A stretch of 49,519 bases of DNA from an uncultured Oscillospiraceae bacterium (GTDB lineage: Bacteria; Bacillota; Clostridia; Oscillospirales; Oscillospiraceae), in the NCBI GenBank assembly GCA_910588135.1, contig CAJUOT010000016.1, positions 1 through 49,519 on the forward strand, read 5' to 3'. Numbering within the stretch: position 1 is the first letter of the stretch; every line of letters starts with the position of its first letter. The notes below the pieces were generated by a model. It was not told the DNA's origin, made no database searches, and saw nothing but the letters and a program-made list of their open reading frames with translations. The position numbers and the translations under genes are program-made. This document shows positions 7,755 through 15,647 of this stretch, in pieces.

Positions 7755-9957
7755 CCCCTTTGACCCCGCCCACATCCAGGAGGAAAAAGCAGAGCGGGAG
7801 GCCCGCCGCCTCCGGCTGCGCACAAACCTGCTCATCGCCCTGTTCTGCGCCGTGCTGGGGGGCTTTTTCGCCGTGCTCTACCGGGCGCAGGTGGTGGACG
7901 GCACCAGCTATCTGGTCAACTCTGACCCCCGCTTTGTCCAGCCCGAGAGCGTGGACAGCGTCCGGGGGGAGATTCTGGACCGCTACGGCCGGGTGCTGGT
8001 CACCAACGAGGTGAGCTACCACGTGGAGCTGGACTGGGACGCCATGGGCGAGCGCCGGCTGGAGATCTTGTCCACGCTGCTGGAAATCTGCCGGGAGGAG
8101 GGGGTGGAGTGGGCCGACTCCCTGCCCATCTCCAAATCCGCCCCCTGGGCCTATGCCTCCGACGCCCCCCTCTGCTCCCAGACAGAGGTGGAGGGGGAGG
8201 ATGGCGAGACCCAGCTTAAAGCCAGCAAGACCGCCCTGGGCCGGCTGTCGGAAAAGTGCGGCTGGGTCAAGGACGCGGCCAAGGCCCAGCCCACCGCGGG
8301 AAAGCTCCTCGCCGCTATGTGCAAGACCTTCGGCCTCATTGAAAAAACAGACCTGCCCCGGCCCAAAAACCGGGCCATGACCGGGACGATGGCCGCCGCG
8401 GCCCAGGCCCTGGGGCTGACGGACGAGGGCGGCTCCGTAACCCAGGCCGACCGGGAGCTGGCCGGGGTGCTGTACGAGCTGTATCTCCGCCAGCGCGAGG
8501 TCAGCAACAGCACCTATGTCTTTGCCAAAGGGGTGGACATCACCTTTATTTCCAAGGTGAAGGAGCACGCCCTGGACGGCGTGAAGGTGGAGCTGTCCAC
8601 CGCCCGGAAATACAACACCAGCTGCGCCGCCCATGTGCTGGGCTACACCGGCGCCATCACCACGGACAGCGCGGAGCGCTATAAGGAGCTGGGCTACCCC
8701 ATGGACGCCACCGTAGGCATCGCAGGGGCGGAGCTGGCCTTTGAGGAGCAGCTCCACGGCACCAGCGGCACCCGCCTTCTGGAGACGGACGAGAGCGGCA
8801 ATATCATCAGCCAGGAGTGGCAGACCCAGCCCGAGCCGGGGGACAACGTGGTGCTCACCCTGGACATTGCCTTTCAGGCCACGGTGGAGGACCTGCTGGC
8901 CCAGTACGCCGCCGAAGCGGAGGAGCCCGGGGGCATGGCGGCGGCGGTGGTGGACATGACCGGCGGGGCGCTGGCCCTGGCCTCCTACCCCACCTACAAC
9001 CTGTCCACCTTCTGGGAGGACTATGCCGCGCTGTCCGGCGACACCGAGGGCAAGCCCCTCTACAACCGCGCCACCCAGGGGCTGTACGCCCCCGGCTCCA
9101 CCTTCAAGATGTGCACCGCCGTGGCCGCCCTGTCCTCGGGGACCATCACCACCCGGGAGACGGTGACCTGCTCCGGCCCCTACACCTACTACCCCACCCC
9201 CCAGCCCGCCTGCTGGATCTGGAACCGGCTGCGGGGGCGGCACGGGGCGGAAAACGTCACCCGCGCCATCACCGACTCCTGCAATATCTTTTTCTACGAC
9301 GTGGGCCGCCGCACCGGCATCCAGGCGCTCCAGGAGTACGCCTCCAAATTCGGCCTGGGGGAATATACCGGCATTGAGATCGCGGAGAAGAAGGGCTGGA
9401 TGGCCGGCCCGGACACCTCGGCGCACTTCAACCAGACCTGGTACGAGGGCAACACCATGTTCGCCGCCATCGGCCAGGAGAACAGCCAGTTCACCCCCCT
9501 CCAGATCGCCAACTATATCGCCACCCTGGCCAACGGCGGCCAGCACTACAAGGCCCACCTGCTCAAAGAGGTCAAGTCCAGCGACTACAGCCGCGTGACC
9601 CAGGCCTGCCAGCCCGAGCTGCTGGACAGCATCGACATCGAGCCCGCCGCCCTGGACGCGGTGCGCAAGGGGATGTACGACCTGTCCCAGACCGCCAGCA
9701 TGGCCCGCCACTTCTCCTCCCTCCCCGTGACGGTGGGCTGCAAAACCGGCACCGCCCAAGTGGCCGCCAAGACCGCCAACGCCGTGTTTGTCTGCTTCGC
9801 CCCCTATGACGACCCCCAGATCGCCCTGTGCCTGGTGGCGGAACAGGGCGCATCCGGCAGCTCGCTGGCCCAGCTGGCCGCGGGCATCCTGACCCAGTAT
9901 TTCTCCACCGGCAGCTCCCTGAGCGCCGTCCCCGCGGAAAACACCCTGCTGCGGTGA
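7747..9957 (+). CDS. mrdA: Penicillin-binding protein 2, class B transpeptidase
   Basis: Elongation-specific peptidoglycan transpeptidase, anchored in the membrane with the catalytic domain outside. The 736 residues comprise a cytoplasmic tail, one membrane span at about residues 27-48, a long pedestal region (about 60-330) and a transpeptidase domain. The active-site motifs are all present: S-T-F-K at 451-454, S-C-N at 511-513 and K-T-G-T at 666-669. The pedestal carries an extra charged segment near residues 130-240, common in Clostridia PBP2. ATG at 7747 follows GGAGG and overlaps the end of mreD, so the two are coupled. A strong hairpin follows the gene. Partnership with a SEDS protein (RodA) is expected, but rodA is not in the window. 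Confidence 0.95.
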   Translation: MNNPFDPAHIQEEKAEREARRLRLRTNLLIALFCAVLGGFFAVLYRAQVVDGTSYLVNSDPRFVQPESVDSVRGEILDRYGRVLVTNEVSYHVELDWDAMGERRLEILSTLLEICREEGVEWADSLPISKSAPWAYASDAPLCSQTEVEGEDGETQLKASKTALGRLSEKCGWVKDAAKAQPTAGKLLAAMCKTFGLIEKTDLPRPKNRAMTGTMAAAAQALGLTDEGGSVTQADRELAGVLYELYLRQREVSNSTYVFAKGVDITFISKVKEHALDGVKVELSTARKYNTSCAAHVLGYTGAITTDSAERYKELGYPMDATVGIAGAELAFEEQLHGTSGTRLLETDESGNIISQEWQTQPEPGDNVVLTLDIAFQATVEDLLAQYAAEAEEPGGMAAAVVDMTGGALALASYPTYNLSTFWEDYAALSGDTEGKPLYNRATQGLYAPGSTFKMCTAVAALSSGTITTRETVTCSGPYTYYPTPQPACWIWNRLRGRHGAENVTRAITDSCNIFFYDVGRRTGIQALQEYASKFGLGEYTGIEIAEKKGWMAGPDTSAHFNQTWYEGNTMFAAIGQENSQFTPLQIANYIATLANGGQHYKAHLLKEVKSSDYSRVTQACQPELLDSIDIEPAALDAVRKGMYDLSQTASMARHFSSLPVTVGCKTGTAQVAAKTANAVFVCFAPYDDPQIALCLVAEQGASGSSLAQLAAGILTQYFSTGSSLSAVPAENTLLR

Positions 9958-9968
9958 TCCCGCCGCTT

Positions 9969-10002
9969 CAAAGGCCCCCGTCCTCCCGGACGGGGGCCTT
10001 TG
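9969..10002 (+). terminator. Rho-independent-like terminator after mrdA
   Basis: Perfect 15-bp stem, CAAAGGCCCCCGTCC / GGACGGGGGCCTTTG, with a TCCC loop, starting 12 nt after the mrdA stop. The trailing U tract is short, so termination may be incomplete. Confidence 0.8.
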
Positions 10003-10127
10003 CAACGGACGCCTTGCAGGATTTCCCTCATAATTATTTTTGACGTTTCCTCCAAAACCAAAAAAACCGGCGCATCCGCCGTCCCTCTCTCATCTCTCAT
10101 CCCATATTCTGTAAATCCCTTGCGGGG

Positions 10128-10223
10128 CAAGGCTTCCACAACTTCCACACAAACTTCCACACTCCGGCCGCGGGCAGGCCGGTGGAGTTTTCCCCGCGCA
10201 GCGGTTGACATAACGCTTGTCAA
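10128..10223. repeat. Dispersed motif E, copy E2
   Basis: Three TTCCACA boxes in a row (10134-10171), GAGTTTTCCCC, then the perfect dyad TTGACA-TAACGCT-TGTCAA (10205-10223). The arrangement parallels E1 at 5237-5311. The gap 9958-10312 otherwise holds only the two flanking terminators; 10003-10127 shows nothing recognisable. Confidence 0.45.
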
Positions 10224-10277
10224 GGGTTTTTTCTCCGTGAATTCCACGATTTTTGGCAGACTGTATGCCAACAGCGT

Positions 10278-10307
10278 GAAAAGGGGCCCCGGCCGGAGCC
10301 GGGGCCT
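10278..10307 (-). terminator. Terminator of galM
   Basis: On the minus strand, stem GGCCCCGGC / GCCGGGGCC with a TCCG loop (10285-10306), followed by CCTTTTC. It begins 6 nt after the galM stop. Confidence 0.8.
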
Positions 10308-10312
10308 CCTGT

Positions 10313-11398
10313 TCAGCCGTCCGAAAATTCCGCCGCCGCTCCCGCGCTGTCCGCCGTGGAGAAGCGGTATCTGGTGGCGCTTCGGTACTCCTCCCCGGCC
10401 CTCAGCACGCAGGAGGGGAACCTGGGCTGGTTGGGCGTGTCGGGGAAGAACTGGGTCTCCAGACAGAAGCCGCAGCGCCTTCCATACGCCGCGCCCCCTT
10501 TTCCGGCGGGGCAGCCCTCCAGGAAGTTCCCCGCGTAGAACTGCACCCCCGGCAGGGTGGTGGACGCCTCCAGGGCGATGCCGGTGTCCGGCGACCAAGC
10601 CCGGGCGGCGGGCCGCAGGGACGTCCCGTCCCAGCCGTCAACCGCCCAGTTGTGGTCCCAGCCCCCCGCCAGGGTCAGCTGCTCAAAGGGGTCGTCAATA
10701 TGGGCCCCGATGGGCTGAAGCCTGCGCAGGTCCATGGGCGTGCCCTCCACCGGGGCGATCTCCCCGGTGGGGATGGCGCCGGGGGCGGCGGGGGTGTACC
10801 GGGAGGCGTTCAGCCGGATATACTGCCCCTCCACGCTGCCGCTGCCGTGGCCGGACAGGTTGAAGTAGGTGTGGTTGGTGGGGTTGAACACCGTGTCCCG
10901 GTCGCTTCTCCCCCAGTATGCGATGTCCAGCGCCCCGCCGGAGAGCGTGTAGGTCACCCGCACCTCCAGGCTGCCGGGGTAGCCCTCCTCCCCGTCGGGG
11001 CTGGCCAGGGAGAGCGTCACGGAGCTGCCCGTCAGCTCTTCCACCGTCCAGACCTTTTTGTCAAAGCCGGCCCGTCCCCCGTGGAGGGAATTGGGCCCAT
11101 TGTTGGCGGCCAGCCTGTACTCTGTGCCGCCGAGGGTGAACCCCGCCCCGCCGATGCGGTTGGCGTACCGCCCCACCAGCGCCCCAATGTATTTGTCCTG
11201 GGCCATATAGTCCTCCAGGGCGTCGAACCCCAGCGCCACGTCCACCGGGCCCCCGTTTTTACCGGGGACGGCGAGGGAGCGCACCGCCCCGCCGTATGTG
11301 ATGATCCCGCACGTCAGATTCCCATCCCGCAGGGTGAGCTCGTCCACCTGCGTCCCATCGGGCGTCCGCCCGAAGGCCCTCCTGTTTTCCCGTTCCAT
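10313..11398 (-). CDS. galM: Aldose 1-epimerase (galactose mutarotase)
   Basis: Interconverts alpha and beta anomers of aldoses, feeding the Leloir pathway; cytoplasmic. The 361-residue protein shows the GalM signatures: Y-A-N-R-I-G near residue 78, N-N-G-P-N-S-L-H-G-G with the first conserved His, N-P-T-N-H-T-Y-F-N-L with the catalytic acid His, and G-V-Q-F-Y-A-G-N-F-L near the C-terminus. The catalytic base Glu is in L-E-T-Q-F-F-P-D. The start at 11398 is 5 nt after GGAGGG (11404-11409). It stands alone, convergent with mrdA and divergent from the DUF1538 operon; no galK or galT is nearby. Confidence 0.95.
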   Translation of the reverse strand: MERENRRAFGRTPDGTQVDELTLRDGNLTCGIITYGGAVRSLAVPGKNGGPVDVALGFDALEDYMAQDKYIGALVGRYANRIGGAGFTLGGTEYRLAANNGPNSLHGGRAGFDKKVWTVEELTGSSVTLSLASPDGEEGYPGSLEVRVTYTLSGGALDIAYWGRSDRDTVFNPTNHTYFNLSGHGSGSVEGQYIRLNASRYTPAAPGAIPTGEIAPVEGTPMDLRRLQPIGAHIDDPFEQLTLAGGWDHNWAVDGWDGTSLRPAARAWSPDTGIALEASTTLPGVQFYAGNFLEGCPAGKGGAAYGRRCGFCLETQFFPDTPNQPRFPSCVLRAGEEYRSATRYRFSTADSAGAAAEFSDG

Positions 11399-11537
11399 CC
11401 GGTCCCTCCGTCCCGCCGGTCCGTCCGGCGCGTCAATCTTCCCGTCCAGTCTACCACACCCGGCCGCCGAACACAACCGCTTTTCCAGCAGCGGGGCCCA
11501 AGGCGGCGCCCCGCTGCGAAAAACTTTCCCCAGGGCG

Positions 11538-11566
11538 TTGGCAAAACCGTTATTTTTTGGTATACT
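11538..11566 (+). promoter_or_regulatory. Sigma-A promoter of the DUF1538/PII-like operon
   Basis: -35 TTGGCA (11538-11543), 17-nt spacer, -10 TATACT (11561-11566) with an upstream TGG extension. Transcription would start near 11573, about 50 nt before the DUF1538 start. Confidence 0.7.
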
Positions 11567-11621
11567 GTCCCATATTGATCCTGTGACGGGGCTGCTGCCT
11601 GTGGAAAGGACGGTGGGGTCG

Positions 11622-13154
11622 TTGCGCGGTTCCCTCCCGAAATTGAAGGAAAAGCTGCTGGAGGCGCTCAAGGCGGTGCTGCCCATCGTGGGCATCGTGG
11701 CGGCGCTGTGCTTCAGCGTGGCCCCCATCTCGCCCAGCATCCTGCTGTGTTTTCTGCTGGGGGCCGCCATGATTATCCTGGGCATGATGTTTTTCACCCT
11801 GGGGGCGGAGGCCAGCATGACCCCCATGGGGGAGCGGGTGGGCGCCGCCGTCACCCGCAGCCGCAGGCTCCCGGTGATCGTCCTCATGGGCTTTCTGCTG
11901 GGCTTCCTCATCACCATCTCAGAGCCCGACCTCCAGGTGCTGGCGGGTCAGGTGCCCTCGGTGCCCAACATGACCCTTATCCTGTCGGTGGCGGCGGGGG
12001 TGGGCCTGTTCCTGGTGCTGGCCCTGCTGCGTATGCTGCTGGGGGTGGCCCTGCCCCCCATGCTGGTGTTCTTTTACCTGGCGGTGTTCGCCCTGGCCTT
12101 CTTTGTCCCCCGGGATTTCCTGGCGGTGGCCTTTGACTCCGGCGGCGTCACCACCGGGCCCATGACGGTGCCCTTCATCATGGCCCTGGGCGTGGGCATC
12201 TCCGCCATCCGGAACGACCGCCACGCCGCGGACGATAGCTTCGGCCTGGTGGCCCTGTGCTCCATCGGGCCCATCCTGGCGGTGCTGATTTTGGGTATGA
12301 TCTTCCGCCCGGAGGACGGCGCCTACACCGCCCCCGTCCTGCCCGAGATCGCCGACTCGGTGGAGCTGTGGGCGCTGTTCCGGGGCGGCCTGCCCACCTA
12401 CATGAAGGAGATCGCCGTCTCCCTGCTGCCCATCACCGCCCTGTTCGGGCTGTTCCAGCTCGTCTCCCTGAAGCTCTCCCCCCGGGCCCTGAAAAAAATC
12501 GCCGTGGGGCTGGCGTACACCTATATCGGGCTGGTGCTGTTCCTCACCGGGGCCAACGTGGGCTTCATGCCCGCGGGCAATTATCTGGGGCAGGTGATGG
12601 CGGGGCTGGCCCACCCCTGGGTCATCGTCCCGGTGGGCATGGTCATCGGCTACTTCATCGTCAAGGCGGAGCCCGCCGTCTACGTGCTCAACAAGCAGGT
12701 GGAGGAGATCACCGACGGGGCGGTTTCCAGCTCCGCCATGGGGGCCGCCCTGTCCCTGGGCGTGGCGGCGTCCATCGGCCTTGCCATGGCGCGGGTGCTG
12801 ACGGGCATATCCATCCTCTGGTTCCTCATCCCCGGGTATGCCATCGCCATTGTGCTGTCCTTCTTCGTGCCCAAGATCTTCACCGCCATCGCCTTTGACT
12901 CCGGCGGCGTGGCCTCCGGGCCCATGACCGCCGCCTTCCTGCTGCCCTTCGCCCAGGGGGCCTGCGCGGCGGTGGGCGGGGATATCGTCACCGACGCCTT
13001 CGGCGTGGTCGCCATGGTGGCCATGACGCCCCTCATCGCCATCCAGGTGCTGGGCATGGTCTATCAGGCCCGCCAGCGCGCCGGTGGGAGGGCTCAGCCT
13101 GCCCCAGCGCTGTCTTTTGACGAGCTGGACGACGACGCCATCATCGAACTATGA
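11622..13154 (+). CDS. DUF1538 family membrane protein with internal duplication
   Basis: A polytopic membrane protein of about 510 residues in two homologous halves. Each half contains the family hallmark A-F-D-S-G-G-V-x-x-G-P-M-T (near residues 173 and 424), a likely functional site in a discontinuous helix. The acidic tail ends D-E-L-D-D-D-A-I-I-E-L. Function of DUF1538 is unknown; the fold and duplicated motifs suggest a transporter or channel (inference). The start is uncertain: TTG 11622 is 11 nt after GGAAAGGA, while GTG codons at 11613 and 11601 are alternatives. Repeat B2 and a tandem PII-like regulator follow, a pairing that points to nitrogen- or energy-linked control of transport. 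Confidence 0.9.
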   Translation: MRGSLPKLKEKLLEALKAVLPIVGIVAALCFSVAPISPSILLCFLLGAAMIILGMMFFTLGAEASMTPMGERVGAAVTRSRRLPVIVLMGFLLGFLITISEPDLQVLAGQVPSVPNMTLILSVAAGVGLFLVLALLRMLLGVALPPMLVFFYLAVFALAFFVPRDFLAVAFDSGGVTTGPMTVPFIMALGVGISAIRNDRHAADDSFGLVALCSIGPILAVLILGMIFRPEDGAYTAPVLPEIADSVELWALFRGGLPTYMKEIAVSLLPITALFGLFQLVSLKLSPRALKKIAVGLAYTYIGLVLFLTGANVGFMPAGNYLGQVMAGLAHPWVIVPVGMVIGYFIVKAEPAVYVLNKQVEEITDGAVSSSAMGAALSLGVAASIGLAMARVLTGISILWFLIPGYAIAIVLSFFVPKIFTAIAFDSGGVASGPMTAAFLLPFAQGACAAVGGDIVTDAFGVVAMVAMTPLIAIQVLGMVYQARQRAGGRAQPAPALSFDELDDDAIIEL

Positions 13155-13290
13155 GCGCGGAGAAGCGGACAGTGAGGAAGCTTGGACTGAAGCGAGGCCG
13201 AGCGCAGGCCCGCGCAGCGGGCCGGAGACCAGGCCGAGTCGGAGGGAAAGCGACCGAACGGTCTGGCCGCTTCGCAGCGTGACAACAGCG
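13150..13290 (+). repeat. Dispersed repeat family B, copy B2
   Basis: Begins at the DUF1538 stop (GAGCGCGGAGAAGC) and contains AGCTTGGACTGAAGCGAGGC, AGGCCGAGTCGGAGGGAAAG and GGCCGCTTCGCAGCGTGACAA. It is more diverged in the central hairpin than B3 and B4. Same orientation as the operon. It separates DUF1538 from the PII-like gene. Confidence 0.75.
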
Positions 13291-13320
13291 GACTGAGGAA
13301 AGCGGAGGAGGCGTTCCCTT

Positions 13321-14022
13321 ATGAACGAACTGTACCTCATGGTAGCCATCACCGAGCGGGCCCGGGCAAAGCAGTTTCTGGAGCTGTTCGCCCGGCACAA
13401 CGCCTCCGTCACCCTGAGCGCCCTGGGGGCGGGCACGGCGCGCAGCGAGCTGCTGGACTACTTCGGGCTGGAAAAGACGGAGAAGGTGGTCACCTTTTCC
13501 GTGGTCACCCGCTCCACGTGGCGCTCGGTGAAGGGGGCCATGCAGCGGGAGCTGAACATCGACGTGCCCGGCACGGGCATCGCCTTTATCATCCCCCTGA
13601 GCAGCATCGGGGGGAAGAAACCCCTGGCCTTTCTCACCGGCGGCCAGGATTTTGAAGCGGGGGAGGAATCCGCCTTGAAGGGCACCAAATACGAGCTTCT
13701 GGTGGTCATCGCCAACCAGGGCTACACCGAGCTGATTATGGACGCCGCCCGGGAGCAGCAGGCGGGAGGCGGCACCGTCCTCCACGCCAAGGGCACCGGC
13801 ATGGAGAAGGCGGAGAAATTCCTGGGCTTCTCCCTGGTGAACGAGAAGGAGATGGTGTTCATCGTGGTGAAGACCGCCACCAAGAACCGCATCATGCGGG
13901 CCATCATGGACAAGGCGGGGCTGAACTCCAAGGCCCAGTCCATCGTTTTCTCCCTCCCCGTGACGGGGACGGCGGGTATGCGCCTGCTGGAGCTGGCCGG
14001 GGACGAGACGGACGGAGACTGA
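13321..14022 (+). CDS. Tandem PII-like regulatory protein
   Basis: A 233-residue soluble protein made of two PII-like domains, about residues 1-108 and 118-225. Each has a beta-alpha-beta start (L-Y-L-M-V-A-I-T-E-R-A-R-A and Y-E-L-L-V-V-I-A-N-Q-G) and ends in a matching strand (G-I-A-F-I-I-P-L-S-S-I-G-G and S-I-V-F-S-L-P-V-T-G-T-A-G). Ordinary PII proteins are about 112 residues and trimeric; a tandem form would assemble differently. The classical T-loop tyrosine region is not obvious. GGAGGAGG lies upstream (about 13308). The likely partner is the DUF1538 membrane protein, as GlnK partners AmtB (inference). Confidence 0.85.
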   Translation: MNELYLMVAITERARAKQFLELFARHNASVTLSALGAGTARSELLDYFGLEKTEKVVTFSVVTRSTWRSVKGAMQRELNIDVPGTGIAFIIPLSSIGGKKPLAFLTGGQDFEAGEESALKGTKYELLVVIANQGYTELIMDAAREQQAGGGTVLHAKGTGMEKAEKFLGFSLVNEKEMVFIVVKTATKNRIMRAIMDKAGLNSKAQSIVFSLPVTGTAGMRLLELAGDETDGD

Positions 14023-14025
14023 CCT

Positions 14026-14574
14026 GTGGACGCGCCGGAGATTTTGGTCCTCAACGGGAAAAGCTGCGCTGTCCTTGGCCTTCTGGGGAAGGGCAAGGGC
14101 GGCTACACCTGGCTGGCGGAGCGGGACGGGGCGCGGTACGCCCTCAAGCAGCTCCACCATGAGCCCTGCGGCTACTACCAGTTCGGCGACAAGCTGGCCG
14201 CCGAGCTGGGGGACTACGAGCGGCTGTGGGCGCTGGGGGTGCCCATGCCCCGGCTGCTGGAGGTGGATCGGGAGGGCGAGCTGCTGTTAAAGGAGCTTCT
14301 CCCCGGCGAGACGGTCTACCGGCTGGTGCTGCGGGGCGGGGTGGAGCCCTGGCAGCTGGAGCAGGCGGGGGCGCTGTCCCGCGCCCTGCGGGAGGCGGGG
14401 CTCAACATCGACTGGTTTCCCACCAACTTTATCCCCCACGGGGGCACGCTCTATTATGTGGACTACGAGTGCAATCCCTATATGGACCAGTGGAGCTTTG
14501 AGACCTGGGGCGCGCGGTATTGGAGCCGCACGCCGGAATTGGACGCCTATGCCAGAGAGCATGGAGATTTATGA
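14026..14574 (+). CDS. Protein kinase-like fold protein
   Basis: A 182-residue protein with a reduced kinase layout. There is a glycine-rich loop L-L-G-K-G-K-G-G-Y-T-W (about residues 18-28), a candidate ATP lysine in Y-A-L-K-Q-L (about 41), a catalytic-loop-like N-I-D-W-F-P-T-N-F (Asp and Asn in the H-x-D-x4-N spacing), and V-D-Y-E in the D-F-G position. It is short, like RIO or lipopolysaccharide-kinase-type folds, and may act on a small molecule or protein. GTG start at 14026, 3 nt after the PII-like stop, so co-translated. The substrate is unknown. Confidence 0.65.
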   Translation: MDAPEILVLNGKSCAVLGLLGKGKGGYTWLAERDGARYALKQLHHEPCGYYQFGDKLAAELGDYERLWALGVPMPRLLEVDREGELLLKELLPGETVYRLVLRGGVEPWQLEQAGALSRALREAGLNIDWFPTNFIPHGGTLYYVDYECNPYMDQWSFETWGARYWSRTPELDAYAREHGDL

Positions 14575-14584
14575 GGAGCGTGCT

Positions 14585-15232
14585 ATGGAACAAAAGAAAT
14601 ACGCCGTGCTGGTCTACCCCGATTTCTCCCTCCAGGAAATCACCTGCCTCACCTCCGCCCTGACCGTCTGGTTCGGGGAGAAAATCGACATCATCGCCAG
14701 TGAAAAGAGGCCCTATGCCAGCGAGGAGGGCTTCCAGGTCATTCCGGACAAAACTGTGGACGAGGCGGACCCCGCCGGGTACGCCTGCGTGATCCTCCCC
14801 GGCACCGTCAACCCCCTGCCCGCCCTGTTCGACGAGAAACTCATCGGCTTCCTCCGCCGGGGGAAGGGGACGGACACCCTGTTTGCCGCCATCTCCTCCG
14901 CCCCCGCCCTGCTGTGTAAGGCGGGTCTGCTTGACGGCCAGGACTTCACCGCCGGGTTTTTCGTGCAGCTGGCCCAGACCTTCCCCTTCATTGACGAGAG
15001 CCACTTCGTCCACCAGCCCGTGGTGGAGCGCGGAAACACCATCACCGCCATCGGGATGTTCTTCCGGGAGTTCGCCCAGGCCGTGCTGAACCGCCTGGGC
15101 TACGGCGTGGGGGAGCATTTCATGGACACCTCCGGCCCGGCGTACACCGAGGAGGAGCTCACCTTCCGCTGGACGGAGGCGGACTACCAGGAGTTTTTGC
15201 AGGAGCTGAAGGAATTTACAGACAAGGACTGA
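14585..15232 (+). CDS. DJ-1/PfpI family protein lacking the nucleophile cysteine
   Basis: A 215-residue Rossmann-like protein of the DJ-1/ThiJ/PfpI superfamily (V-L-V-Y-P-D-F-S-L-Q-E at the N-terminus, I-L-P-G-T central, A-G-L-L-D-G-Q-D-F-T after the elbow). The nucleophile elbow is A-A-I-S-S-A-P, so residue 104 is Ser where the family normally has Cys. The conserved Glu (about residue 17) is kept. A C-terminal extension of about 40 residues is Glu-rich. It probably does not act as a Cys-based protease, glyoxalase or deglycase unless Ser substitutes. Start 14585 follows GAGGAG; 10 nt after the kinase-like gene. Confidence 0.8.
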   Translation: MEQKKYAVLVYPDFSLQEITCLTSALTVWFGEKIDIIASEKRPYASEEGFQVIPDKTVDEADPAGYACVILPGTVNPLPALFDEKLIGFLRRGKGTDTLFAAISSAPALLCKAGLLDGQDFTAGFFVQLAQTFPFIDESHFVHQPVVERGNTITAIGMFFREFAQAVLNRLGYGVGEHFMDTSGPAYTEEELTFRWTEADYQEFLQELKEFTDKD

Positions 15233-15236
15233 TGAA

Positions 15237-15644
15237 ATGAAACAGGAGAAAAGCTGCGGAGCTGTAATTTTCCGCGAAGAAAATACAAACCGTTATTATC
15301 TGGTGCTCCACAGCACCCAGGGCCACACCACCCTGTGCAAGGGCCACGTGGAGGGGGACGAAACGGAGCACGAGACCGCCGCGCGGGAGATCCGGGAGGA
15401 GACGGGGCTGGCGGTGGACTTCATCGACGGCTTCCGGGCGGTCATCGCCTATTCCCCCCGCCCCGGCGCCGCCAAGGACGTGGTGTTTTTCCTGGCCCGG
15501 GCCCGCGGCCAGGATATCGTCTGCCAGCCCGAGGAGGTGGCGGACGCCCGCTTCCTGCCCTTTGGGGAGGCGCTGGAGGCGCTGACCCACCCCTCCGACC
15601 GGGAGACGCTCCAAAAAGCCCGCGCCTTCCTGGAGGGGGGCTGA
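15237..15644 (+). CDS. Nudix hydrolase, Ap4A hydrolase-like
   Basis: A 135-residue Nudix protein. The box G-x5-E-x7-R-E-x-x-E-E-x-G-L is intact, from G-H-V-E-G-D-E to R-E-I-R-E-E-T-G-L (about residues 36-60). The start K-S-C-G-A-V-I-F-R resembles bis(5'-nucleosyl)-tetraphosphatases, which clear Ap4A and related alarmones; the substrate is not proven. It begins 4 nt after the DJ-1-like stop and ends 3 nt before the yaaO-like gene, so it sits in the same transcript. Confidence 0.9.
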   Translation: MKQEKSCGAVIFREENTNRYYLVLHSTQGHTTLCKGHVEGDETEHETAAREIREETGLAVDFIDGFRAVIAYSPRPGAAKDVVFFLARARGQDIVCQPEEVADARFLPFGEALEALTHPSDRETLQKARAFLEGG

Positions 15645-15647
15645 GCC

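Noticed and set aside
7726..10005. Long minus-strand open frame opposite mrdA, and similar ones at 18272-19993, 33118-36000 and 41472-43133
   Set aside because: All mirror real genes on the other strand, have biased composition (His/Gln/Gly) and no plausible start signals.
10128..10223. TTCCACA boxes as a chromosomal replication origin
   Set aside because: The boxes are imperfect DnaA sites, there is no AT-rich unwinding region, and dnaA, dnaN or parAB are not near.
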